From positions 1 through 64,000 of the forward strand of contig NZ_JALPVJ010000025.1 of the NCBI RefSeq assembly GCF_023544445.1: 64,000 bases of DNA, written 5' to 3'. The stretch is from Actinoplanes sp. M2I2 (GTDB taxonomy: Bacteria > Actinomycetota > Actinomycetes > Mycobacteriales > Micromonosporaceae). The notes beneath the pieces are model-generated. The model was not told the origin of the DNA, searched no databases, and saw only the letters and a list, made by a program, of their open reading frames with translations. Shown here piece by piece: positions 16,301-25,400 of the stretch. Within the stretch, counting starts at the first letter, position 1; each line of letters starts with the position of its first letter. A program made the translations under genes and the position numbers.

Positions 16301-17169
16301 CACGCCTCGCCACCGAAGATCAGCAGCCGGACCTCGTCGAGCGCCTCGACCGGCCACAGCGCGGCCAGCGTCGGCACGGTCGACACGACGGTGATGCGCT
16401 GCTCGGCCAGCCACGGGCCGAGGTCGACGCCGCTGCGGACCAGCGAGCGCGCGGCCGGCACCAGACAGGCGCCGTGCCGCCAGGCCAGCCACATCTCCTC
16501 GCAGGACGCGTCGAAGGCCACCGACAGCCCGGCCAGGACGCGGTCGTGCGGCCCGATCGCCTCGGCGTCGTCGTCGGCCAGGAACAGCTGGGCCTCGGCG
16601 TCGACGAAGGCCGCCGCGGCGCCGTGCGGGACGGCGACGCCCTTCGGGGTGCCGGTGGAGCCGGAGGTGAAGATGATCCAGGCGTCGTCGGCCGGTCCCG
16701 GCCGTCCGTCGCGGCCCTCGGGCGTACGGCGCAACGACACGCTCAGCCCGTCGCCGAGCACCGCACAGACGCCCGCCTCGGCGAAGACCAGCTCGGCGCG
16801 CTCCTCGGGGTCGTCGGCGTCCACCGGCACGTAGGCCGCGCCCGCCGCCAGCACCCCGAGGATCGCCAGGTAGAGCTCGGCCGAACCGGACGAGACCCGG
16901 ATGCCGACCCGGTCGCCGACGCCGACGCCGTGCCCGCGCAGGCTCACCCGCAACGCCTCGACCGCGTCGGCCAGCTCGCGATAGGTCAGCGCGGCCCCGC
17001 CGGCGTCGATCGCGCGGGCGCCCGGGTGGGCCTGCACCGTCGCGTCGAAGATGTCGACCAGGGTGCGCCGGACCGGGGACGAGTCGGAGCGGAACAGAGC
17101 CGGGGCGCCGGGCGCGTCGGCGCTCGCGGGCAGATCGATCAGTCGCAGGTCAGCGGTCGTCACGGTCAC
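13303..17169 (-). CDS. Pls/PosA-type single-module poly(amino acid) synthetase
   Basis: The product has 1288 residues. An adenylation domain (about 30-505) has A3 T-S-G-S-T-G-T-P-K-G near 168, A5 N-T-Y-G-P-T-E near 307, Y-R-S-G-D near 390 and the A10 lysine in T-S-G-K-V-D near 496. A carrier domain has the phosphopantetheine serine in F-F-S-N-G-G-S-S-L near 549. The rest alternates membrane helices with three hexapeptide-repeat (left-handed beta-helix) blocks. No condensation or thioesterase domain exists. Length and order match epsilon-poly-L-lysine synthetase (Pls), which uses its membrane C-terminus for iterative peptide bond formation; the amino acid used here cannot be read reliably. GTG 17169 follows GGAG by 8 nt. 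The M1 peptidase gene overlaps its stop. Confidence 0.9.
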   Translation of the reverse strand: MTVTTADLRLIDLPASADAPGAPALFRSDSSPVRRTLVDIFDATVQAHPGARAIDAGGAALTYRELADAVEALRVSLRGHGVGVGDRVGIRVSSGSAELYLAILGVLAAGAAYVPVDADDPEERAELVFAEAGVCAVLGDGLSVSLRRTPEGRDGRPGPADDAWIIFTSGSTGTPKGVAVPHGAAAAFVDAEAQLFLADDDAEAIGPHDRVLAGLSVAFDASCEEMWLAWRHGACLVPAARSLVRSGVDLGPWLAEQRITVVSTVPTLAALWPVEALDEVRLLIFGGEACPPELAERLAVEGREVWNTYGPTEATVVACAARLTGEGPVRIGLPLAGWELVVVDPAGQPVAMGETGELVIGGVGLARYLDAAKDAEKFAPLPSLGWERAYRSGDIVRAEPEGLLFLGRGDEQVKLGGRRIELGEVDAALQALPGVAGAAAAIKRTAAGNQLLVGYVVPREGFDAAAAALRIREQLPAALVPLLAEVEALPTRTSGKVDRAALPWPLAAAGAGDAELTGTQAWLAGGWEEILGVRPTEPGADFFSNGGSSLNAAQLVAWIRRAHPQVAVADVYQHPRLSQMAAALDALVATETVRREVRPTPLRAGLVQAVLMVPMLALVGLRWLTVLAALANLVAWAPHVSWWWIAASWLLLFSPPGRIALAAGGARLLLRGVGKGSYPRGGSVHLRLWAAERLAELTGATGVTGASWMITYAKALGAQIGPDVDLHSAPPVTGLLKLGRGAAVEPEVDLSGYWVDGDVVRVGKVRVGAGARVGGRSTLMPGARIGKNAHIEAGSTVTGAVPATKHWAGSPAAPAAAKDNAGWPAGRPPHRSRLWVAAYSVTAQLLGLLPVVAVLPALALLGWSVGDGFDLGPALLTAPVAAVAYFLSYALLVLAAVRLLGVGLRAGYHPVRGRVAWQVWTTERLMGMARIALFPIYASLFTPVWLRLLGARIGRNAELSTVLALPTMTTVEDGAFLADDTMVATYELSHGWLRVGPARIGKQAFLGNSGMAAPGRSVPNRGLVGVLSSAPRKAKKGSSWLGAPPMPLRRTVETGDAGRTYDPPLRLKLARAAVELCRVVPVMLAGVLAVLVLAALESIWQAAGLGAVALAAGPVLFAAAIAGALTATAAKWLLVGRFRVADRALWTSFVWRNELADTFVEVLAAPWLFRFATGTPLLNLWLRTLGAKIGRGVWLETFWLPEYDLVRLGPGATVNRGCVVQTHLFHDRIMSMDEVTLGAGATLGPHGIVLPGASIGARTTVGPGSLVTRGDAVPENSRWLGNPIANWA

Positions 17170-17332
17170 CGGGCGTGCTCCATCCTTACCATCGGTCGAC
17201 GTCGCCAGGCGCACGGCATCGAGCCGCCCGGGGGCAGCGATCAAAGCTACGGGCGGGAAACGGCGGATGACCAGCGAATGGCCGATACGTGCTCAGTAAC
17301 ACACCTTCGGGGCAGCGAACCACCTCGATCGA

Positions 17333-17361
17333 TTGCCCCCCGGCGGGGACCTTGGCATGAT
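17333..17361 (+). promoter_or_regulatory. Possible leaderless promoter of the beta-lactamase-fold gene
   Basis: TTGCCC (17333-17338) and CATGAT (17356-17361) are separated by 17 nt. The -10 ends 7 nt before ATG 17369. This spacing is what a leaderless actinomycete transcript would need, and it supports 17369 over the upstream ATG at 17357. Confidence 0.4.
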
Positions 17362-17368
17362 CTGCGCC

Positions 17369-18658
17369 ATGTCGTTGACTCGCCGCCACCTCCTGGGTGC
17401 CGGAGCCGCCGCGCTGACCGCTACCGCCGCCGGCTGTGGCCGTGACAAGCCCGGCTGGGTGGATGGACAGCCCGGCGGGGGCGCGGGCGGCGGGGCCGCC
17501 GCCGCAGCCGCCGCGCCGGCCTACCTGGCCCCGCTCAAGGCGGTGCTGACCAAGTATCTGAAGCCGACGACAGCCAACCCGAAGCATCCGACCTACGCCG
17601 GCGCCGTGGCGGTCGTGATGGTGAACAACTCGACGACGGCGACCGTCGCGGTCGGGCACGCCCTGCGCTACGGCGCCGGGCCGGTCGAGCTGGCCGCCGC
17701 GAAGCGAGTGGCGATGCGCGCCGACTCCGTTTTCGATCTGGCCTCGCTGACCAAGATGTGGGTCGCGGTGGCGCTGCTGCAACAGGTCGACAAGGGCAAG
17801 GTCGCCCTGGACGCGCCCGTCGCCCGCTACCTGCCCGGGTTCACCGGCGCGGGCAAGGACAAGGTCACCGTACGGATGCTGCTGGCCCACACGAGCGGGC
17901 TGCCGGTCGGCGTCACCGGGGTCAAGGGCCTGACCACGGCCGCCCAGCGGGCCAAGGTGCTGGCCACGCCGCTGGTCGGCGGGGCCGTCCCGGGCCGGAC
18001 GTTCCGCTACTCGAGCACCGGGCTGATGGTCGCCGGCCAGCTCGTCGAGAAGGTCACCGGCAGCACCCTCGAGGCCGCCGTCAAGAACGGCATCTCCGCT
18101 CCCCTGGGCGCACGCCACCTGGGGTTCAACCCGCGCACGTGGCTCAGCGCGGCCGACCAGGCGGCCCGGCTGGCCGCCACCGACGCCCGCACGTCCCGCG
18201 GCCTGCTGCGCGGCACCGTGCACGACGACGTCGCGGCCCAGATGGGCGGCGTCATCGGCAGCGCCGGCCTGTTCGGCACGGCCCGCGACGTGGCCCTGTT
18301 CGGCCAGATGCTGCTGGCCGGCGGCGCCTACGGCGGCAAGCGCCTGCTGTCGGCCGCGCTCGTCCAGCAGATGCTGGCCAACCAGAACGCCGGGCTGCCC
18401 GCGGTCGACCCGGAACGACCGGGCCGGCCGTCCGATCACGGCCTCGGGGTGACGCTGCGCCAGCCGTGGTTCATGGGCTCGCTGTCCTCCCCCACGACGT
18501 TCGGCCACACCGGTTTCACCGGCACGTCGCTGCTGGTCGACCCCCGGCGCAAGCTGGTGCTGTCGTTGCTGACCAACCGGGCCCACCCCAACTGGAGCTG
18601 GGCCGACCCCGACCCGATGCGGGCCGAGGTCGCCAACGTGCTGGCCAAGTACCTCTGA
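17369..18658 (+). CDS. Exported beta-lactamase-fold serine hydrolase
   Basis: The product has 429 residues. It begins S-L-T-R-R-H-L-L-G-A-G with a short hydrophobic stretch ending T-A-A-G-C-G, which looks like a Tat signal with lipobox cysteine near residue 23, followed by a Gly/Ala-rich linker. The catalytic core has S-L-T-K (S-x-x-K) after D-S-V-F-D-L-A, Y-S-S as the Y-x-N/S element, and H-T-G-F-T-G as the K-T-G equivalent. That fits class C beta-lactamase-like DD-peptidases and EstB-type esterases. Substrate is unknown. ATG 17369 is preferred because the twin-arginine motif is then properly placed; 17357 is possible. It is divergent from the Pls-like gene and convergent with the ALF/GH16 gene. 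Confidence 0.88.
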   Translation: MSLTRRHLLGAGAAALTATAAGCGRDKPGWVDGQPGGGAGGGAAAAAAAPAYLAPLKAVLTKYLKPTTANPKHPTYAGAVAVVMVNNSTTATVAVGHALRYGAGPVELAAAKRVAMRADSVFDLASLTKMWVAVALLQQVDKGKVALDAPVARYLPGFTGAGKDKVTVRMLLAHTSGLPVGVTGVKGLTTAAQRAKVLATPLVGGAVPGRTFRYSSTGLMVAGQLVEKVTGSTLEAAVKNGISAPLGARHLGFNPRTWLSAADQAARLAATDARTSRGLLRGTVHDDVAAQMGGVIGSAGLFGTARDVALFGQMLLAGGAYGGKRLLSAALVQQMLANQNAGLPAVDPERPGRPSDHGLGVTLRQPWFMGSLSSPTTFGHTGFTGTSLLVDPRRKLVLSLLTNRAHPNWSWADPDPMRAEVANVLAKYL

Positions 18659-18674
18659 CCTGGCCTGTGCCGGG

Positions 18675-21212
18675 TCAGACCCGATAGACGCGCACCCAGT
18701 CCGCCTCGTACACCGCGGGGGTCATGTTCGTGCCGTCGAAGTTGTCCAGCTGGATGGTCAGGTGGCCCGAGGCCATCGCCTGCATGGCCTTGCGCGACGA
18801 CGTGGAGCCGTTGGAGAAGCGGAACCACTCGATCCCGTCGATGAGGCCGCGCACGTGGTCGGGGGTCCACTCGAAGGCGATGTTGTGCCACTCGCTCAGC
18901 GGCGCGCCACAGTTCCGTTCCTCGGCCCGTTCCTGCTGGGTGTCACCTCGCAGAACCGGGTAGTGCAGGAAGGCGACGGCGCAGGCGGCGCCGGGCGCGC
19001 TGTTCTCGAGGAAGTCGTACTCACCCTCCTCCGGCCATTTGTCGCCGTCCGGCCAGACGATCAGCAGCGGGTGGTACGTCCGCCCGTTGCTCGACCCGGT
19101 GTTGCGCGAGCGCACCCGCGCCTCCCACCGGCCGTACCTGGTCTTCCAGTCGTTCTGCAGCCAGCCGGTGGTGCCGTTGCCCGCGCCGGTCATGACCAGT
19201 TTCTGGCCGTCGACCGTGGTGGCGCTGGCGCAGCGCTGCCCGCCCGACGCGTGCGGGTTGCGCCAGCACTCGTCGGCGTCGCTCCACTTGGCCGGGTCCG
19301 GCCGTCCGGTGTACGTGAACTCGTCGCTGTACTGGGCCAGCGGCGCGCCCCAGCCCAGCCGGACCGCGGCCTCCACGCCGTTGCCGGTTCCGCCGCCCCC
19401 GTCCGTCGGCGGCGGGTTGGTGCTCGGCGTGACGCTGACACTGACCGGCGTGAGCGGGCCCGCGGCGGTGCGCGGAATCAGGATGAACGAGTACGTCGTG
19501 TCGTTGCGTAGCAGGTTGAACTGCTGGCTGCCGACACCGGCGGCCACGTCGGTGGCCCACGGCCCGTTGTTGCGGGTGTCCGTGCCGTCCCGGCCGACGT
19601 TCCAGCCGACGATGTCGGTGCGGGTGGTGCTCCAGGTCAGGCTGCCGGTTCCGTTGCCCGGCACGCCGGTCACGCTCACGTCCGGCTTCGGGTTCGGCTT
19701 GTACGCGCATGACGTGGCGCCGAACTGGCTGTTGGCGGCCAGATCGGTGAAGCGCAGCAGCACGTTGGCGCGCACCGCGCCGGCCGGGACGGTGAACCGT
19801 CCGGAGATCCGGGTGAAGGCGCTGGTCCCCGCGACCGGCAGGTACCCGCCGTTGGTGTGACCGAGGTACACGTCGCCGGGGCCGTACCAGTCGATCTCGG
19901 TGCGGGCCCGGGACGGGTCGTCCGGAGCCCGGACGTCGGCGGCGACGTCCCACACCGAGCCCGGTAGCACCTGCTGCTTGGGCAGGAAGATGCCGGCGGT
20001 GACGGCCGTGCCGTTGGCCACGGAGAGCTCCCACTGCGCGTCCGGGTGACCGGTGATCGCCCGCCGGGTGACGACCAGGCTGCTGCTCAGCCGGCCCCAG
20101 CCCGTCGCGTCCACGGCCAGCGCCGGGTTGGCGCACTCGTTGTCGGACACCTGGTACTGACCGACCCGGAGGAAGTAGCTGACGTCGGTGTCGGAGCCGG
20201 CCAGCGCGGTCCGGGCCGCCCGGGCCAGGTTGGTCTTCCCGGCCGCGTCGGCCGCGGCCTCGATCGCGCTGACCCGCCGCCGGTCCTCCTCGCCCTTCTT
20301 CTTCAGCGCGGCCTCCAGGTCGCGGTGGTCGGCCTGGTGGATGCCGGTGTGGATGAACGTCCGCCACGCGACCGGGTCGGCGCTGCGCAGCGCGGCCATC
20401 GCCGCCGCGTACACCTCGGTCGGCTCGGCGGCGGTGTTCCACACCCAGCGCACGAAGTTCTCGTCGCTGAGCACCTGCGTGGCCTCGGTCGCGACCACGC
20501 CGAGGATCGCGGCCGCCCGTTTGCGCGCCTCGCGCTCCAGCAGCGCCTGCCGCTCGGCCTCGGTGCGCTCCTGGTCGGCCTCGATCTCGGCTGCGCGGTC
20601 CTGCTCCCGGGCCGCCACGACGCCGACGGTGATGAAGTCGCGCTGTTGCTGGGCGCTGCCGCCGAACGCGACGAGCGCCGCGGCCCGCACCCGCTCGCCG
20701 GCGCTGCGCTGGTAGAGGGCGAAGACGAAGTCGCGGTCGGTGAGCAGCAGCAGCTCCGGGGTCACCGCGATCTCGAGCACCAGCAGGGCCCGCTGCCGGA
20801 TCTCCCGCGCCTCGCGGGCGGCCGAGCCGTCGCGCACCTGGTCGGCGACGTCCCGGGCCTTCGCGTCGTGGATGCCGGACTCGACGAACACCGTGCACTG
20901 CACGTACGAGGTCGTGGTGCAGTTCATCAGGGCCAGTTCGGCGGCCCCACGCACCTCGGACAGGTCCTCGGCGTTCTTCCAGATCTCGAAGACGAAGTCG
21001 CGCTCGTTGAGCACCAGCCAGCTGTCCGGCGCGACCACGCCGACCAGGGCGGCCGCGCGCACCCGGTCCTCCAGCGAGGACTCGAGCCCGGCGGAGCGGG
21101 CCGCCGCGGCGGGCACGCCGCGGGAGCCGGCCACGGCCGGTTCGGCCAGGGTCATGGCGGTCAGCAGGGCGACGGCGGCGGCCGCCACCCGTCTCGTTCT
21201 CGACGCTTTCAT
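18675..21212 (-). CDS. Secreted ALF-repeat protein fused to GH16 glucanase
   Basis: The product has 845 residues. A Sec signal peptide (residues 1-29) is followed by ALF-type helical repeats (about 45-340) with recurring R-x-A-A-L and F-V-x-x-G/W patterns. A beta-sandwich/CBM-like region (about 350-500), an FN3-like domain (about 510-600), a Pro/Gly linker and a C-terminal GH16 domain (about 620-845) follow. Its catalytic motif E-Y-D-F-L-E places the nucleophile and acid/base at E731 and E736 with D733 between. GH16 enzymes of this form cleave beta-1,3/1,4-glucans or related polymers. ATG 21212 follows GGGAGG. It is divergent from two more ALF-containing genes, the second a polymorphic toxin. 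ALF fused to GH16 is an unusual architecture. Confidence 0.85.
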   Translation of the reverse strand: MKASRTRRVAAAAVALLTAMTLAEPAVAGSRGVPAAAARSAGLESSLEDRVRAAALVGVVAPDSWLVLNERDFVFEIWKNAEDLSEVRGAAELALMNCTTTSYVQCTVFVESGIHDAKARDVADQVRDGSAAREAREIRQRALLVLEIAVTPELLLLTDRDFVFALYQRSAGERVRAAALVAFGGSAQQQRDFITVGVVAAREQDRAAEIEADQERTEAERQALLEREARKRAAAILGVVATEATQVLSDENFVRWVWNTAAEPTEVYAAAMAALRSADPVAWRTFIHTGIHQADHRDLEAALKKKGEEDRRRVSAIEAAADAAGKTNLARAARTALAGSDTDVSYFLRVGQYQVSDNECANPALAVDATGWGRLSSSLVVTRRAITGHPDAQWELSVANGTAVTAGIFLPKQQVLPGSVWDVAADVRAPDDPSRARTEIDWYGPGDVYLGHTNGGYLPVAGTSAFTRISGRFTVPAGAVRANVLLRFTDLAANSQFGATSCAYKPNPKPDVSVTGVPGNGTGSLTWSTTRTDIVGWNVGRDGTDTRNNGPWATDVAAGVGSQQFNLLRNDTTYSFILIPRTAAGPLTPVSVSVTPSTNPPPTDGGGGTGNGVEAAVRLGWGAPLAQYSDEFTYTGRPDPAKWSDADECWRNPHASGGQRCASATTVDGQKLVMTGAGNGTTGWLQNDWKTRYGRWEARVRSRNTGSSNGRTYHPLLIVWPDGDKWPEEGEYDFLENSAPGAACAVAFLHYPVLRGDTQQERAEERNCGAPLSEWHNIAFEWTPDHVRGLIDGIEWFRFSNGSTSSRKAMQAMASGHLTIQLDNFDGTNMTPAVYEADWVRVYRV

Positions 21213-21356
21213 CATTCCTCCCGGAGTCGGCAAGAACGGTTATAGCGAGGCCGATACATTTCCACTCCATTGGCCGTTTCCGGCCAGCGCCGCCATTCGC
21301 ATTCGCATTGATGTTTAGCTGTCGCCGCCATCTCGTCGTCTGCTGTGGAGAGTGCG

Positions 21357-22403
21357 ATGAAAGCGAGAATGCGAATTCTTATCGTGACGGTCGCGCTGCT
21401 GGCCGGTACGGCTCTCGCCGGGCCCGCTCCCGCGGCCGCCGTCGACCAGCACTCGGCGAACTGGTCCCGCACCCGCGCGGTGACCCTGGTCGACCCGCGG
21501 TCCTCGGTGCGCGCGGCCGCCTGGGGCGCGCTGGTCAGCAACGACGTGGAGGCCGCGGTCGCGCGGTTCGTCGCCAGCGGCTTCGCGTTCGCCAAGCTGC
21601 GGGCCGCGCAGAACGACGCCCGCAACACCGACTTCGCCCGCCGCGTGCTGGCCACCCACACCGCCGAGTTCGCCCCCGAGGTGCACGCGGCGGCCCAGTT
21701 CGCGCTGACCAGCCGGTTCGCCGCGGACCGGGAAGCCTTCGCCCGCACCGGATACGCGGCGGCCAAGGCGCGCGACCGGCAAGCCCGCGAAGCCACCGGC
21801 GAGCAGGCCGCGGCCCTCGAGCAGTTCGACCGCGACTTCGTCGGGTCGCTGCGCGACACCGACCCGGGCGAGCAGGTCCGGGCGGCGGCCACGTTCGCGC
21901 TGCGCCCGGCGGCCACCGACGCCGACCTGGTCGAGTTCTTCGCGTACGAGTGGGCCAACGCCGCCGCGCTCGATCTCGAAGCCTTCCGCATCCGGGTGAC
22001 CGACGAGGACATGCGCTGGCGGGCCGGCGTCGCGCGTCTGCTCAGCACCGCCCGCGACGCCGAGACCGCGGCGCTGGCCACCGCCGGGGAGGCCGCCGGC
22101 CAGGCCCGCGCGCTCGCCGCCCGGGCCTGGGGTGACGTCTCGGCCCAGACCGGATCGCCCCGGGTGGTGTGGGGCCAGGCCCAGGCGGTCGCCGAGGAAC
22201 AGGCCGCGAACTGGCGCCGGGTGGCCGGAGCGGCCGGCGCCGCCACGGGTCCGAACTGGAACGTCGTGCTCGGCACGGCCGGCGCCACGGCGGAATCGTG
22301 GGCGGCCGAACGGGAACAGGCGGCCGAACAGGCGGCGTACTGGTCCGGCCTGTTCTCCGAGGCGCTGGCCGGCGAGCAGCGGATGACCGGCGGTGCGGCA
22401 TGA
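21357..22403 (+). CDS. Secreted ALF-repeat protein
   Basis: The product has 348 residues. A Sec signal peptide (1-27, ending A-P-A-A-A) precedes ALF-type helical repeats (about 40-200: S-V-R-A-A-A, E-V-H-A-A-A, Q-V-R-A-A-A) and an Ala/Trp-rich helical C-terminus. No enzymatic motif is visible. GGAGAG lies 4 nt before ATG 21357; the stop overlaps the start of the toxin gene (ATGA at 22400), so the products are probably made in fixed ratio. A role as chaperone, adaptor or surface partner of the toxin is inferred from coupling and the shared repeat type. Confidence 0.8.
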   Translation: MKARMRILIVTVALLAGTALAGPAPAAAVDQHSANWSRTRAVTLVDPRSSVRAAAWGALVSNDVEAAVARFVASGFAFAKLRAAQNDARNTDFARRVLATHTAEFAPEVHAAAQFALTSRFAADREAFARTGYAAAKARDRQAREATGEQAAALEQFDRDFVGSLRDTDPGEQVRAAATFALRPAATDADLVEFFAYEWANAAALDLEAFRIRVTDEDMRWRAGVARLLSTARDAETAALATAGEAAGQARALAARAWGDVSAQTGSPRVVWGQAQAVAEEQAANWRRVAGAAGAATGPNWNVVLGTAGATAESWAAEREQAAEQAAYWSGLFSEALAGEQRMTGGAA

Positions 22404-25400
22404 GACGTCGTCCCGGCGCGTTCGGCGCCGCCCTGCTCGTCGCCGCCGGCCTGCTGATGGCGCCGGTCAGCCCGGTGGCCGCCGCCCCGGCGCCGGCCGC
22501 GCGGGCGGCCGGCACCCCCATCCCGGTCCCGCCGCTGGTCACCGGGGAGTGGGACGGCCGGACCGGCGTCACCTTCCCGGACGACCCGTTCCTGCGCACC
22601 CTGGTCGCCGACGTCGCCGAGCTCAGCGAGGAACCGGAGCTGCGCGAGGCCGCGGCGGCCGCGCTGGCCGCCACCGAGCCCGGCGCGATCGACCGCTACA
22701 TGTACGAGACCCATCCGGCACTGCAGCGGCAGATCGACGACCGGTACGCGGCGACGGCGCAGCGCAACACCGCGGCGATCCGCGCGATGGCCGGGACCGG
22801 GGCGTCCGGCGGCTCGTTCAACGCCGAGGTCACCCGGGTGCTGCGGGGCAGCGACGCCGACCGGGCCGCGTTCCTCGCGTACGGCGCCGAGATCGCCCGT
22901 ACCCGCGACGAGCAGGCCACCGCGGCCGAGACCGACCGTCGCCGGGTGTTGCGCGAGCGGCTGACCGCCGTGGCGGCCGCCGCCCCCGACGGCTCCGAGA
23001 TGAAGCGCGCCGCCGAGGCGGCCCGGGCCGGCGACGACACGGCCGTGGCGGCGTTCTGGAACGGTGGCTACCGGACCGCGGCCGAGGCCGACGCCGTCGC
23101 CCGCGAGCAGTACCTGGCCGACCTCGAGGCGCGCACCAAGGCGGCCGAGGACCTGACCGACCTGGCCCGCCGGGCCGCCCGCGCCGCCGAGGCCCGCCGG
23201 CACCTGCTGGTCGCGCACGGCAACGCGGTGCGGGAACTGCAACGCGCGGCCAACGCGATGGCCGGCGCGGCCAACGCGGCCCGTTCGGCCGAACGCATCC
23301 TGGCCGGCGGCGGATCCGGCGCGGAGAAGAGCGCCCAGCTCGCCACGGCGAAAACCGAGACGGCAGCCCAGCTGTCGGCGGCCCAGCAGGCCGCCCAACG
23401 AGCACAGGCGGCGGCCGCGGCGGCCGTCGGCGCGGCCGACACCCTGATCGAGACCGGCCTGGACTACGGCGCCGAATGGTCCCTGATCGTGCGGGGCATG
23501 CACCAGGCCGCCGTGGCGGCGGTGGGCGCGTCCACCACCGCGGCGCACGCCGTCGACGCCACGATCGCCACCCACAACGCCCGGACCGCGGCCGATCGGG
23601 CCGAGGCCCACGCTCGGCAGGCGGCGAAGTGGAAAGAGCACGCCCGCGAACACGCGGCGGCGGCCGCGAAGCTCGCCGACGCCGCGAAGGCGCAGGCGCA
23701 GGCGGCCAAGACCGCCGCCGCCCGGGCCAAGACCGCCCGCGAGCAGGCCCAGGCGGCCGAGGCCAAGGCTCGGGCGGCCGCCGCACGGACCCGGCAGCAC
23801 CGGCTCACCGCCGAGGCCGAGGCGGTCACCGCCCGCGACCAGCGACTGATCGCCGAGAAGGAACGCAAGACCGCGGCCGACCAGCGCACGATCGCGGAGG
23901 GCCAGGCCGCGGTCGCGGCGAACGCGCGCCGGGACGCGTCGGCCCAGGCCCGGATCGCCGAGGCGGCCGCCCAGCGCAGCGACCGGGCCGCCACGGCCGC
24001 CGCCTCGGCCGAGGAGACCGCCTGGGACAAGGAGGGCGCCGCCCGGCGGGCCCGGGATGACGCCTACCAGGCGGAGCGCCTCTCGCAAGGAGCGGTCGCC
24101 CGGGCGCAGGTGCTGGCCAAGGTGGCCGCCGCGGCCGGCGGCGACGCGAAGGACGAGGCGCAGCGCCAGGCGGACCAGGCCGCCCGGGACGCGCAGGAAG
24201 CCGGAGTGGCGGCCCGGACAGCCCGGGCCGCGGCGAACACCGCCACCGGCGCCGCCGCCACTTCCCGGGCGGCGGCAACCGAGGCGGCGCGAGCCGCCGA
24301 CCGGGCCTGGGCGGCCTCCGAGGAGGCCCGGGCGGCCGCGGTTCGCGCGGACGCCGCGGCCGGCCGGGCCGAGGCGGAAGCCAAGGCGACCCACCAGGCC
24401 CGGCTGCAGGCCGACGCCCGGGCCGGCGAGGCCACCGCGCAGCAGTCCCGGGCGGCCGAGGCGGCCCGGGCCGCCGTCCGGCTGGCCGAGCAGGCCCAGA
24501 ACGAGTCGGTGCAGGCGTTGTGGGCCGCCCAGCGGACCCAGCAGGAGGCCGAGGCGGCCACCACCGAGGCGGTGGGCGCCTCGGCCCAGGCGGACATCGC
24601 GGTCAGCGCCTCGGTGGCCGCCCGGGCCTCGTCGGCCGGCATCGCCGAGCCGCACAACCTGGCGCTGGTCATGGTCAGCCCGTTCACCACGTCGGACCTC
24701 GACGCGGATTTCGTCGCCCAGGTGGCCGCCGAGGCCCGCGTCATCGGCGCCCAGCAGGCCGCGGCGGCACAGCAGCGGGCGAACGAGGCGGTCGCCGCGG
24801 CCCAGCGGGCGGCTCAGGCCGCCCGCGACGCCAACGCCGACGTCAAGGAGGCGTTCGACGCTTCGGCCGCCGCCGCCCAGTCGGCCGCGGCCGCCGCGAC
24901 CTCGGCCGCCGAAGCCAAGAAGTCCGCGGCCGACGCCGCCACCGAGGCGGCGGCGGCCCGCGCCGCGGCGGCCGGCGCGGCTCAGGCCGACGCTCAGGCC
25001 AAGGCGGACGCCACCAGCGCCCGCAGCGCCGCCAACGCCGCGGCGAACGACGCGGCCATCGCCGGACGGTCGGCGGCGGACGCCCGCGCCGACGCCGATC
25101 GTGCCGCCGCGGCCGCGCGGTCCGCGGAACGGGACGCCGCCGCGGCACGGGACGCGGCCACCGAGGCGGAGGCCGACGCCGCGACCGCCCAACGGTCCGC
25201 CGAGGCCGCCCGGCGGTCGGCCGACAGCGCCGCGGAGGCGGCCGAGCAGGCGTTGCAGCACGCGATCGACGCGCAGAACGCGGCCTACCGGGCCGAGGAC
25301 GCCGCCCGCCAGGACGCGATGCGGTGGCTGGTGCGACCGGCGAACGACCCCGAGGTGCCGGACGACCGCGAGCTGCTCCCCTACCTCACCCCGGAGCAAC

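Noticed and set aside
13432..17445. A 1337-codon plus-strand frame opposite the Pls-type synthetase
   Set aside because: Low-complexity Arg/Gly/Gln translation with no motif; the minus strand has a full set of adenylation, carrier and beta-helix motifs.
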